From the NCBI GenBank assembly GCA_002497075.1, contig DAML01000031.1:1-23023 (forward strand): DNA of 23,023 nucleotides. The letters are read 5' to 3'. This document shows, in pieces, positions 14,361 to 21,528 of this stretch. The notes beneath the pieces are model-generated. The model saw nothing but the letters and a program-made list of their open reading frames with translations. It made no database searches and was not told the origin of the DNA. The stretch comes from Methanomassiliicoccaceae archaeon UBA472. Its GTDB lineage: Archaea; Thermoplasmatota; Thermoplasmata; Methanomassiliicoccales; UBA472. The translations under genes and the position numbers were made by a program. How positions within the stretch are numbered: position 1 is the first letter of the stretch; each line of letters begins with the position of its first letter.

Positions 14361-14927
14361 TTAGGCCTTGATCAGCAACGGAAGGACCTGCTTTCCCTTG
14401 ACCACCAGGAACATGACTGCAGTCCCGATGTAGAAGGCCAGCAGGGCCGTCAGGAACCAGAAGACGCCCATGACCATCCTCAGGGAGCTGTCCATCAGAT
14501 CGCCAGAGTCCCACCATAGGGCGGTGACAAGGACGGCGATACCTGCTACGAACAGCAGTATGGGCAGCATCTTGACCGGCTGCATCAGGGCAACGACCCC
14601 GATGATCAGCAGGACGATGCCGACAAAGCCGACCGCAGTTGCACCAGCCATTGTGGCGGGGTCACCGGTTATTGCTTGGAATGCCAACAGGAACACGGCC
14701 AAAATACCGCAAACTCCGGTCAGCAGCAGGTTCTCGTTCAGGTAGGCGATTACTGCACAAATGCCCAAACCAAGGCCCACCCACTGTGCCATCCCCACTA
14801 TTGCTACAAGGCTGTCATACTGGTCCAGACCGAACATAGCTATTACAATAGCTATGAATGCGATCAGGAAGCAGGCCAAAGGCTCGACCATTGCAACCTT
14901 TACGTGTACATTGCTTTCTTCTGCCAT
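14361..14927 (-). CDS. Small six-helix membrane protein, AceTr (acetate/succinate transporter)-like
   Basis: This 188-residue protein is almost entirely hydrophobic, with about six membrane segments (roughly 14-34, 39-62, 67-86, 92-113, 117-137 and 149-175). Size and topology match the GPR1/FUN34/YaaH (AceTr) family, whose E. coli member SatP also has 188 residues and moves acetate and succinate. The family's N-terminal NPAPLG box is not intact here: the matching place reads VEPLACF. The assignment therefore rests on topology and general look. AAGGAGA precedes the ATG by about seven bases. A TATA-like GGTTATAG (near 14970-14977) and two ATGGCAAT repeats lie upstream. Confidence 0.6.
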   Translation of the reverse strand: MAEESNVHVKVAMVEPLACFLIAFIAIVIAMFGLDQYDSLVAIVGMAQWVGLGLGICAVIAYLNENLLLTGVCGILAVFLLAFQAITGDPATMAGATAVGFVGIVLLIIGVVALMQPVKMLPILLFVAGIAVLVTALWWDSGDLMDSSLRMVMGVFWFLTALLAFYIGTAVMFLVVKGKQVLPLLIKA

Positions 14928-14979
14928 TTTTATCTCTCCTTTTCTGTGGACATAAAGAAAGGATGAGGTCTATAACCAG

Positions 14980-15009
14980 ATGGCAATGAGGTTACCATTA
15001 TATGGCAAT
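14980..15009. repeat. Paired ATGGCAAT repeats upstream of the six-helix membrane protein
   Basis: ATGGCAAT occurs at 14980-14987 and 15002-15009, 22 bases apart (two helical turns), directly upstream of the predicted TATA box of the minus-strand membrane protein gene. Same-face spacing is what an activator or repressor dimer would need. Confidence 0.4.
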
Positions 15010-15313
15010 CCCACAACACCTGGCATTTTCTCTCCCATATTGTGATCCCCTCTCCCTTCGGACTGTCCCATTTGGATTGCCTAAACAATCCTGTTTATAG
15101 TATCCGTTGGGATAGATAATATATACTTTACCGATTAACCTGTGTTAATTGATTTTTTGATAGGGTGTTAACTATTAAAAGTTCGAACAACCAGCTAACT
15201 GGCCCATTTTTAGAATAATTATAAATATTTTGAGACTGCTTTATAAGAACTTTATAATATGTTTTGAAATATATACCATAAAGTACCGTTTTTTCTATCT
15301 GGATAATCTTTTT
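15010..15313. other. Intergenic region between recombinase pair and membrane protein
   Basis: About 300 bases, moderately to strongly AT-rich, with no supported gene. It holds a small hairpin CCAG-CTAA-CTGG (near 15191-15202). A recombination site for the neighbouring recombinases could lie here, but I found no clear repeat shared with the other flank (16986-17370). Confidence 0.4.
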
Positions 15314-16135
15314 TTAGTTTTCTGGGAGGAGAACGGCCTTGGCGTGCTTAGGATTCCTCACTTTGGAAGATATCTTGATCTGGACATTATTGAACATGGC
15401 GACTTCGATGATTGGTGCATGCTTGGAGGGGTTGACCAGATCTTCCCACCTCAGGTATCCAGCGTAAACTGGATTGTGCAAAATGCGACTGATCGACCAG
15501 ACGGTCCATTCGCCCTCAGTGCGTGTGGTCACCCCGTCCCGGTTCAGTCCCCAGGCGATCATCTCCATGGTCTGACCGGCCAGATATCTTTCGTATATAG
15601 AGAGAACGACCTGGGCTTCGGTCTCGTCGACATACAGCATTCCTTCTCGTAACCTGTACCCGTATGGCACGCGGAAACCGAGAAGCCCCTGGCCAGACTC
15701 CGCCTTCTGCCTCATGCCCATGTAAGTGCGCTCACCTATCTGCTCGCTCTCCAGCTGGGCGATCCTTTGGATAATATCCACGACGAACCGGCCGACGGCG
15801 TTGGAGGTGTCCAGCGATTCGTTCATCGAGCTGAACTTCTTTCCCCACTTCTCCAGATTCTCCATCATTATCATGAAGTTCTTAGAGTTGCGGTGGATGC
15901 GGTCCATCTTCATGACCAGTATTATGTCCCATTTATCGCGCTCCTCCATCATCCTGTGGTATGCTGGCCTGCGCGTATTCCGTCCCGAGTGACCATCATC
16001 GATGTAATAATCGGCGATGTCCCAGCCCTGAGCATCGCAATAAGCTTCGAGGCGCTGCTTCTGGGCGGCCAGGGAGTAACCTTCCTTGGCCTGGTCCTCG
16101 GTGGATACCCTGGTGTATATGGCCACCCTAGGCAT
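15314..16135 (-). CDS. Serine recombinase, second gene of a tandem pair
   Basis: This 273-residue site-specific recombinase has a resolvase-type catalytic domain: YTRVSTEDQ with nucleophile serine S11 and R9, the IDDGHSGRNTRRP segment, and the arginine motif MKMDRIHRN. A long helix follows (RIAQLESEQIGERT). The Recombinase DNA-binding domain runs from about 150 (GFRVPYGYRL, then YERYLAGQTMEMIAWGLN, RILHNPVYAGYLRW). It lacks the zinc ribbon and coiled coil of full large serine integrases (450-600 residues), so it is short for the class. Its start overlaps the end of the first recombinase gene by eight bases, with GGAG upstream, so the two are made together. The catalytic residues are intact. 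Confidence 0.92.
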   Translation of the reverse strand: MPRVAIYTRVSTEDQAKEGYSLAAQKQRLEAYCDAQGWDIADYYIDDGHSGRNTRRPAYHRMMEERDKWDIILVMKMDRIHRNSKNFMIMMENLEKWGKKFSSMNESLDTSNAVGRFVVDIIQRIAQLESEQIGERTYMGMRQKAESGQGLLGFRVPYGYRLREGMLYVDETEAQVVLSIYERYLAGQTMEMIAWGLNRDGVTTRTEGEWTVWSISRILHNPVYAGYLRWEDLVNPSKHAPIIEVAMFNNVQIKISSKVRNPKHAKAVLLPEN

Positions 16136-16985
16136 GCGCCTCGCTCCGGAAGAGTGACTTGGCAGGTATGCGCTTGGGGCTGCGCCTGGACTTCATCCTC
16201 TGCGCTGAATTCTCCTGGACCTCCTGGAAAAGCTGAGGGTCGATCATCTTCAGGTGTGGAGCTTCCTGGACGATACCTTCCCAGACCAGCTCGCCGAGAT
16301 ATATCCTGTTGGTCAGTATCCCATGGACAGTGGCCCTCTGCCACACCCCTCCGTTCTTTGTGGGTGCGCCAGATTCATTGAGACCTTCAACTATCTGGCC
16401 CAATGAGCAGAGATTGGCGGACATTCTGAAAATGTTCTCGACCACCTGCGCCTCCAAGTCGTCAATTCGCAACTGTCCGTCATCATATCTGTATCCATAA
16501 GGTTCTGGACAACCCAGGTGGCCTTTCTTTTCCAAAGCCTTCTGGACCATTGCCACCTTCACCCGTTCTCCGATCTGTTCGCTTTCCAGTTGCGCTATCC
16601 TCTGAACGGTGTCCATCACGAAACGCCCTATGGCGGTGGTGGTGTCAAAGTTCTCCTGGGTGGAGTTGAACTCCTTGTTCCAGGAACGAAGGAAATCCAT
16701 CATCATGGTGAAGTTGCGGCTGTTGCGGTGGATACGGTCCATCTTGAGGACCACGACCACATCCCAGATGTCCTTGTCGTGCATCATCCTCTTGTACTCG
16801 GGCCGCTCCGGGCTCCGGCCGCTGAAGCCGTCGTCGACATACTCGTTAGCGACGGTCCAGCCTCTGGCCAGGCAGTATGAGCGAAGACGTTTGAGCTGGG
16901 CAGCGATACTGTATCCTTCCCGAGCCTGATCCTCGGTGGATACCCTAGCATAGATCGCCGCCCTAAGTTGCTCATTGTCTGACAT
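16128..16985 (-). CDS. Serine recombinase, first gene of a tandem pair
   Basis: This 285-residue recombinase is closely related to its neighbour. It has catalytic YARVSTEDQ (S16, R14), VDDGFSGRSPERPEYKRMM, LKMDRIHRNSRNF, the linking helix RIAQLESEQIGERV, then the Recombinase domain (GCPEPYGYRY, QIVEGLNESG, GILTNRIYLGELVWEG). The tail is basic (RMKSRRSPKRIPAKS). No zinc ribbon cysteines are present. The shared stretches with the second gene (VSTEDQA-EGYS-AAQ, MDRIHRNS, QRIAQLESEQIGER) show a duplication followed by divergence. That is the pattern expected of a heteromeric pair, as in staphylococcal CcrA/CcrB. A TATA-like ATTATATATG (17021-17030) lies 40 bases before the ATG. Confidence 0.92.
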   Translation of the reverse strand: MSDNEQLRAAIYARVSTEDQAREGYSIAAQLKRLRSYCLARGWTVANEYVDDGFSGRSPERPEYKRMMHDKDIWDVVVVLKMDRIHRNSRNFTMMMDFLRSWNKEFNSTQENFDTTTAIGRFVMDTVQRIAQLESEQIGERVKVAMVQKALEKKGHLGCPEPYGYRYDDGQLRIDDLEAQVVENIFRMSANLCSLGQIVEGLNESGAPTKNGGVWQRATVHGILTNRIYLGELVWEGIVQEAPHLKMIDPQLFQEVQENSAQRMKSRRSPKRIPAKSLFRSEAHA

Positions 16986-17020
16986 AGTGACCGCTGAATC
17001 ATCACATAATTGTTTTTATG

Positions 17021-17030
17021 CATATATAAT
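17021..17030 (-). promoter_or_regulatory. TATA box for the recombinase pair
   Basis: ATTATATATG on the minus strand predicts transcription from about 17000, leaving a 15-base leader. The ribosome site before the ATG is weak. Confidence 0.5.
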
Positions 17031-17306
17031 AGCCGACGATTGTCTGACGTTTAGAATATATTATACGTTAGTGCTATACTAATTTAGATAGTTTAGGATT
17101 CTAATTAAATATTATCGGTTATGCTTACTAATGTTATAATTGAAGAAATTTCAAAAAATATTTGTTAATATTATTTAAGTTAGTTTAGTTATAACATATA
17201 TTAATTAAATATTGTTGTATTATTATTTACTATAATATTATTTATAAGTAAATATTTAGCTATGCTGGGCGATATTGTACTAATGCATTATCACCTGAGG
17301 TTAATT
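17031..17306. other. AT-rich island upstream of the recombinase pair
   Basis: About 275 bases of very AT-rich DNA without a supported gene. TAATTAAATATT occurs twice (17102-17113 and 17202-17213), and GCTATACTA occurs near 17072. This is the sort of place where a recombination site or foreign-DNA silencing site would lie, but no dyad of recombinase-site length was found by eye. Confidence 0.45.
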
Positions 17307-17318
17307 TTTATATATATC
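17307..17318 (+). promoter_or_regulatory. TATA box for the DUF2124-like gene
   Basis: TTTATATATATC predicts a start near 17338 and a leader of about 33 bases. The position fits the ATG at 17371. Confidence 0.55.
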
Positions 17319-17370
17319 TTATAATTTATAATCAGATTCGAAAGAACTATCTGGGTGCACCGGTCTCGAT

Positions 17371-17844
17371 ATGATCATGGTCAAAGCGGAGGGCATTTCC
17401 GGCCTAACCAAATTGTTCAGGGAGTCTTTGGTCGATGTTGATGAGGCAAGCACTATACTTTTTGTGGGATCGGAAGCGGTGTGCCCTCCTTTCGCTCAGT
17501 TGCTGGCCTATGCTGTCCGAGACCGAAAGATGCGTTTCGGTTTCTGCCCCAAGGCGGAATGGGGGAATAGTCGTGCGATGAAATGGGTGGACGGTGCTGG
17601 GTTCCAGATCGATGAAGAATCCTTCGAACCGGGCGAAGCTGACGTGATAGTGATCCTTGGAGGATTGGCCATACCCAAGTTCGGATGCCCGGTGGAGGAC
17701 GTGAAAGCCTTGATCTCGCAGATACCGAAGCACCGTCTGGTCCTAGGGCTGGGGTTCATGGACGTCTTCCGCAAAACTGGCTGGAACACTTTGCTCCATT
17801 TCGACGTTCTCATCGACGCTTACATGTCCGCTGAAGTGATCTGA
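17371..17844 (+). CDS. DUF2124-like archaeal protein, function unknown
   Basis: This 157-residue soluble protein has a Rossmann-like pattern: STILFVGSEAVCPPFAQLLA (strand, tight turn, helix), a second strand RFGFCP, then DVIVILGGLAIPKFG and HRLVLGLGFMDVF. The opening GISGLTKLFRESL and the VGSEAVCPPF and LGGLA blocks recall DUF2124 proteins known mainly from methanogens. I recall the family from memory and could not search. The conserved cysteines (C39, C60, C106) could bind metal or a cofactor. A second ATG at 17377 is possible. It ends two bases from the convergent ABC gene, inside a 16-base palindrome. Confidence 0.6.
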   Translation: MIMVKAEGISGLTKLFRESLVDVDEASTILFVGSEAVCPPFAQLLAYAVRDRKMRFGFCPKAEWGNSRAMKWVDGAGFQIDEESFEPGEADVIVILGGLAIPKFGCPVEDVKALISQIPKHRLVLGLGFMDVFRKTGWNTLLHFDVLIDAYMSAEVI

Positions 17845-17846
17845 TA

Positions 17847-18503
17847 TCAGATCTCCTTGCGCCTGAACACCAGGGCGGCTCCGAACAGTAGAGCGACCGA
17901 GATGACCAATGACGCCAGACCGGCCATCCACATCTCTCCCCACCCAGTGATCATAGGCAGCAGCACCAGGGATGATAGCTGATTCGCACCGAAGAGCACC
18001 AGCAGGATCCCGACAAGCATGTTCGGCGCAAAGACCCCGATGAGGACCCCGGCCGAGCAGTTTATGGCCATTATGGACAGGGTGATCAGCAGCGAGTCCT
18101 TCATGGATGTCAGGATGTCCTGGACGTTGTACCCTTCATTGGCGCTGTCCAGTATGGCGGCCAGTGTGATGGCGATCAACGAGGCGACCATCACGCACAG
18201 GAACACCGCCCCGAACTTGGCCAGCAGCAGGTTCTCCCTTCGTATCGGCCGTATGAGGAACAGGTCATAGACCTTCTTCCCTTTTTCATTGAGGATGTTC
18301 ACAACTATCAGAACGGATGTGAGAAGTCCGCCGATGCTTGATATCAGCAGCCCAGTGAACACTGTTATTGGCATGCCCTCGATGTCATCCACCAGGAAGT
18401 ACAGCAACAATGCCATTGCTGGCAGGCCGACCCACAAGGCCAACATGACCTTGGAACGATAGAAGCCGTTCAGTTCGTCCTTGAACAGCAGCCAGAGGCT
18501 CAT
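17847..18503 (-). CDS. ABC-2 type transporter permease
   Basis: This 218-residue membrane protein has six predicted helices: about 20-38, 48-71, 96-119, 138-156, 160-179 and 189-210. The loop NEKGKKVYDLFLIRPIRRENLLLAK, typical of ABC-2 permeases, lies between helices two and three. It overlaps the ATPase gene by ATGA (18500-18503) and is therefore made with it. The pair forms a simple two-gene exporter. The cargo (drug, lipid or polysaccharide) cannot be told from sequence. Confidence 0.88.
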   Translation of the reverse strand: MSLWLLFKDELNGFYRSKVMLALWVGLPAMALLLYFLVDDIEGMPITVFTGLLISSIGGLLTSVLIVVNILNEKGKKVYDLFLIRPIRRENLLLAKFGAVFLCVMVASLIAITLAAILDSANEGYNVQDILTSMKDSLLITLSIMAINCSAGVLIGVFAPNMLVGILLVLFGANQLSSLVLLPMITGWGEMWMAGLASLVISVALLFGAALVFRRKEI

Positions 18504-19459
18504 GCCTTCCCCTCCCCGTCAGTGTAGCTGAGGTACAGCGACTCAAGCGATTGCCGGTTGGGATGTATTCCCCTGATGTGCAATCCCGCGGCCAGCACCG
18601 CCTTTATGGTGCGGTCGACCACCGCGTCCATCTCCCTGTGCTCTTGCAGTATGATATGGAACCGGTTGTCGGCCACCCTTTCCACCTTGGACACTCCCTG
18701 GATGCTCATTAGAAGTGAATCGTTGGGCATCGGCTCTACCGTTTCCAGACGCACCTCTGTGCTTCTGCCGACCCTCTCCCTCAGCTCCTCCATGGATCCA
18801 ATGTAGCGCATCCTTCCATGGCCAAGTATGCCGATGGTGTCCGCTATGTCCTCGATGTCGCTCAATATGTGCGATGAGAAAAATATGGTCGTACCGTCGC
18901 GGGATAGCTGGCGGAAGAGGTTCTTGAAGAGAACGCGGCTCTCTGGGTCCAGGCCAGCCACCGGTTCGTCCAGCACCATTAGCTTAGGGCGATGCAGCAT
19001 GGCCTGGGCCATCCCCACTTTCTGCAGCGTTCCTCCGGACAGCTTGTTGACCTTCCTCTGGCGATATTCCGTGATGCCCAGTTCCTCGGTCACCTCCTTT
19101 ATCCGCTTCTCCACCTCCGAACCCTGCAGCCCGGAGAGACGGCCGAAGGTGTTCAAGGCCTGGTCCACGGTCCTCCACTCCTGCAGGGACGTTTGCTGCG
19201 GCAGATAACCGATGGTCGAACTGAGCTCGGCGTTCCAGTTGCGTATCGAACGCCCTTCGATGCTGACCTCGCCCTGGAAATCGCGGATGAGGCCGGTCAT
19301 GATCTTGATGGTGGTGGTCTTCCCGGAACCGTTGGGTCCGATGTAACCGAATATCGAACCTTTTGGGATGTCGAAGCTCAGGTTCAAAAGGACTGGCAGG
19401 TCCTTGTACCGCTTGTATATCCCCCTGACCGAAACCATCTCCCCGGAATTTCCCACCAT
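18500..19459 (-). CDS. ABC transporter ATP-binding subunit
   Basis: This 319-residue ATPase has all the nucleotide-binding motifs: Walker A GPNGSGKTT (about 42-50), Q-loop GYLPQQTS, signature KLSGGTLQK, Walker B LMVLDEPVAGLDPE, and the switch histidine SSHILSDIED. The extra C-terminal domain of about 90 residues (STEVRLETVEPM to SLESLYLSYTDGEGKA) is usual in DrrA/CcmA-type exporters. The TATA-like CTTTTTAAAA (19478-19487) places transcription at about 19457, so the ATG at 19459 would be read leaderless. An internal ATG at residue 8 (MVSVRG) is a possible alternative. Confidence 0.94.
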   Translation of the reverse strand: MVGNSGEMVSVRGIYKRYKDLPVLLNLSFDIPKGSIFGYIGPNGSGKTTTIKIMTGLIRDFQGEVSIEGRSIRNWNAELSSTIGYLPQQTSLQEWRTVDQALNTFGRLSGLQGSEVEKRIKEVTEELGITEYRQRKVNKLSGGTLQKVGMAQAMLHRPKLMVLDEPVAGLDPESRVLFKNLFRQLSRDGTTIFFSSHILSDIEDIADTIGILGHGRMRYIGSMEELRERVGRSTEVRLETVEPMPNDSLLMSIQGVSKVERVADNRFHIILQEHREMDAVVDRTIKAVLAAGLHIRGIHPNRQSLESLYLSYTDGEGKA

Positions 19460-19477
19460 GCATCGGAATCAGGGTCG

Positions 19478-19487
19478 TTTTAAAAAG
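19478..19487 (-). promoter_or_regulatory. TATA box for the ABC exporter operon
   Basis: CTTTTTAAAA on the minus strand is centred 25 bases from the ATG of the ATPase gene, which suggests a leaderless message. Confidence 0.5.
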
Positions 19488-19515
19488 GGTTTTCTGAACC
19501 AACCCATGACGGACA

Positions 19516-20898
19516 TCATTTGAACCAATGCGGGCGGGCCTGGCAAGCCAGGTGGTTCACGATGGTCCGTTTCTTCATGAACAGAGTGATGCGACGGTTG
19601 GTGCTGGCGATGCCGCTGCACTTCCACCCCTGGAACAGCTCGCCGCAGTTGATGGTCCGCCCGTGCTCGTTTATCCAGACGTTGCCGGCCTCCAGGCGCA
19701 AGGCGATCGCCTCCCCTTTCTTAGGATCGCAGGTCCAGACGGTGGCGCCGAGACCGTAATAACTCTCGTTCGCCAGCTTGATCGCTTCCTCCTCGTCCTT
19801 GACCACGCGGATAGGGAGGACAGGCCCGAACGTCTCCTCCTTGATGATATCGAGGCTGTCGTCACTGACCTTCAAGATCGTCGGCTCGAAGTAATATCCC
19901 AGTCCAGGCAGGTTGTCCCCGCCGGTGAGCAGCTCACAACCGGCCTGCAAGGCCTGATGCACCTTCTCACGCACCTTCGCCCGTGCTTCCTCACGAATGA
20001 GCGGCCCTATCTGATGCTCCACGTCGATCCTGGCCACGACCTTGAGCAGCTCGGAGATGAAAGCGTCCGCCACGCTCTCCACGACGTACAAACGCTTGAT
20101 GCGAATACAGACCTGCCCTCCGTGCGAGAAAGCTCCACTGGCCACGCCCCGGGCTGCTTCATGAACGTTAACGTCAGCGCATACTATGCCCGGATCGTTG
20201 CCGGACAGTTCCAATATCATCGGCTTCACGCCAGCGTTCCTGGTAATGTCCAGGCCTGTCGCCCTGCCTCCGGTGAAAACGAGCGCGTCGAAGGGCGCTG
20301 TGACCATAGCCTTTCCGATCTCCGCGTTGCCGATTAGCACCTGAATTAGATCGGAGGGCATGCCGGTCTGATCGAACGCCTCCTTGATCTTCAGACCGGT
20401 CATGGTGGTAAGCTCCGATGGTTTGAAGACCACGGCGTTGCCGGCCATGAGCGCCGGTATCATCGTTATCATGGTCTGCCAGAAAGGGTAGTTCCAGATC
20501 CCGATGTGCGCGATCACGCCATGGGGCACCAGGTTGATGGTCGCCTTGGTGTCCGGCCAGCCGGCGGGGTCAAGCGGAAAATCGTAATCCGCGGTGGCTC
20601 TGGCCTCGGCGGCGTAATGATCGAATCCCTTGATGACACCGTTGTAGGTGCCGATGACGTCCTTCTGGGGGAATCCCCCCTCCAGCATCTCGGTGGCGAT
20701 GATATCGTCCTTCATCGCCTGGAGGGCGGTGCGCAGCTCCAGTACCGCCTCTATCCGCTCTTCCCTGTTCCACTCGCTCATCCATTTCCGCTGGGCCTCG
20801 CGACCTTTGGCCAAAGCTGTCAGAACATCGTCTGGAAGGTTGGAGACGAACTCCTTCACGACCTGACCGTTTCGAGGATTTACGGAGCGGACGACCAT
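19516..20898 (-). CDS. Aldehyde dehydrogenase family protein
   Basis: This 460-residue NAD(P)-dependent aldehyde dehydrogenase oxidises an aldehyde to the acid. It carries IGIWNYPFWQ (cofactor and active-site asparagine, N at about 138), VFKPSELT, FTGGRATG, the general-base glutamate in MILELSGNDPGIV, the nucleophile cysteine in SHGGQVCIRIKRLYV, and EETFGPVLPI. The length is close to the non-phosphorylating succinate-semialdehyde class. LSGNDPGIV and the short N-terminus resemble that branch more than the longer pyrroline-5-carboxylate dehydrogenases. It could still complete proline breakdown with the enzyme at 13465-14274. The gene stands alone, with a possible TATA (CCATTAATC, near 20921-20929) giving a leaderless start. 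Confidence 0.92.
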   Translation of the reverse strand: MVVRSVNPRNGQVVKEFVSNLPDDVLTALAKGREAQRKWMSEWNREERIEAVLELRTALQAMKDDIIATEMLEGGFPQKDVIGTYNGVIKGFDHYAAEARATADYDFPLDPAGWPDTKATINLVPHGVIAHIGIWNYPFWQTMITMIPALMAGNAVVFKPSELTTMTGLKIKEAFDQTGMPSDLIQVLIGNAEIGKAMVTAPFDALVFTGGRATGLDITRNAGVKPMILELSGNDPGIVCADVNVHEAARGVASGAFSHGGQVCIRIKRLYVVESVADAFISELLKVVARIDVEHQIGPLIREEARAKVREKVHQALQAGCELLTGGDNLPGLGYYFEPTILKVSDDSLDIIKEETFGPVLPIRVVKDEEEAIKLANESYYGLGATVWTCDPKKGEAIALRLEAGNVWINEHGRTINCGELFQGWKCSGIASTNRRITLFMKKRTIVNHLACQARPHWFK

Positions 20899-20948
20899 GA
20901 TGTACCAATTAGCTTATGGGGATTAATGGTTGTTGCAACGACCGAACA

Positions 20949-21413
20949 TCACTTGCTGAGGGCATCGGCAAGGCCTTTCGCCCAGTCCTCTGCCTTCTGC
21001 AGCTCCCCGTCCAGGAAATGATAGACCTTCTTCTCGCTCTTGACGTACGCGAGCAGGTGCGGGCAGGCGATGACCATTCCCAGAGCTCTGAGCCTGGACT
21101 CCATGGCCTTGTTGGCGTTACCGCTGATGAACGACCTCATCTGCGTGTCGAAGCTGGCAGCCTTCTTTCCCTTGACCTTGCTGGCGTCAAGCCCGTCCAG
21201 GAACTCCTTTACCGGCTTGGTCGGCGCCCAGGCCATGGTCGGAGTGCCGACCACCAGCGCGTCATATTCCTCGATCTTCAAGTGCTTAGCGTCCCCCACC
21301 GGCACCGAGGTCACTTCCATTGCTTTGTCCCTCAGGACCTTGGCGATCACTTCGGCGACCTTGGCCGTGAGCTTTGCGGACGAGACGGAATCATATACCA
21401 ATGCGATCTTCAT
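20949..21413 (-). CDS. Flavodoxin-like protein
   Basis: This 154-residue protein has the flavodoxin fold: strand one KIALVYDS, then the phosphate loop SVSSAKLT, the second strand region AMEVTSVPVGD, YDALVVGTPTMAWAPTKPVK (the 50s-type loop and helix), KAASFDTQM (90s-type loop) and a C-terminal helix. FMN would be the usual cofactor. The phosphate loop departs from the common T/S-x-TGNT, so cofactor binding may be weaker or different. GGGGGG lies a few bases before the ATG at 21413. The longer reading from the TTG at 21446 is not supported. A role in electron transfer or flavin-dependent reduction is likely; no partner gene is adjacent. Confidence 0.85.
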   Translation of the reverse strand: MKIALVYDSVSSAKLTAKVAEVIAKVLRDKAMEVTSVPVGDAKHLKIEEYDALVVGTPTMAWAPTKPVKEFLDGLDASKVKGKKAASFDTQMRSFISGNANKAMESRLRALGMVIACPHLLAYVKSEKKVYHFLDGELQKAEDWAKGLADALSK

Positions 21414-21489
21414 GTGAATATCCCCCCGATATCTGCTTAGACCCAAGAATCTGGAAGGGTAAATACATTGCTTAGGGCACGGTAGAAAA

Positions 21490-21512
21490 AAATGGAAAGG
21501 GAAGGGGTTTTA
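21490..21512 (-). terminator. T-tract terminator of the acidic surface protein gene
   Basis: On the minus strand CCCCTTCCCTTTCCATTTTTTTC follows the stop codon of the upstream gene by about 17 bases. A T tract without a strong stem is the usual archaeal form of terminator. Confidence 0.45.
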
Positions 21513-21528
21513 GAATCTGTTTCCAGAC

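Noticed and set aside
15767..16381. Plus-strand open frame of 204 codons across the recombinase pair
   Set aside because: It spans the junction of two clear recombinase genes on the other strand and shows no domain. It is a shadow.
11493..17306. CRISPR array or tRNA genes in the AT-rich gaps
   Set aside because: No regularly spaced repeats with unique spacers, and no cloverleaf with a TTCGA-type T-loop and matching acceptor stem, were found by eye.
16986..17370. Recombination (att) sites for the serine recombinases in the flanking islands
   Set aside because: The repeats seen here (TAATTAAATATT twice) are too short and too AT-rich to stand out, and no matching sequence was found on the other flank.
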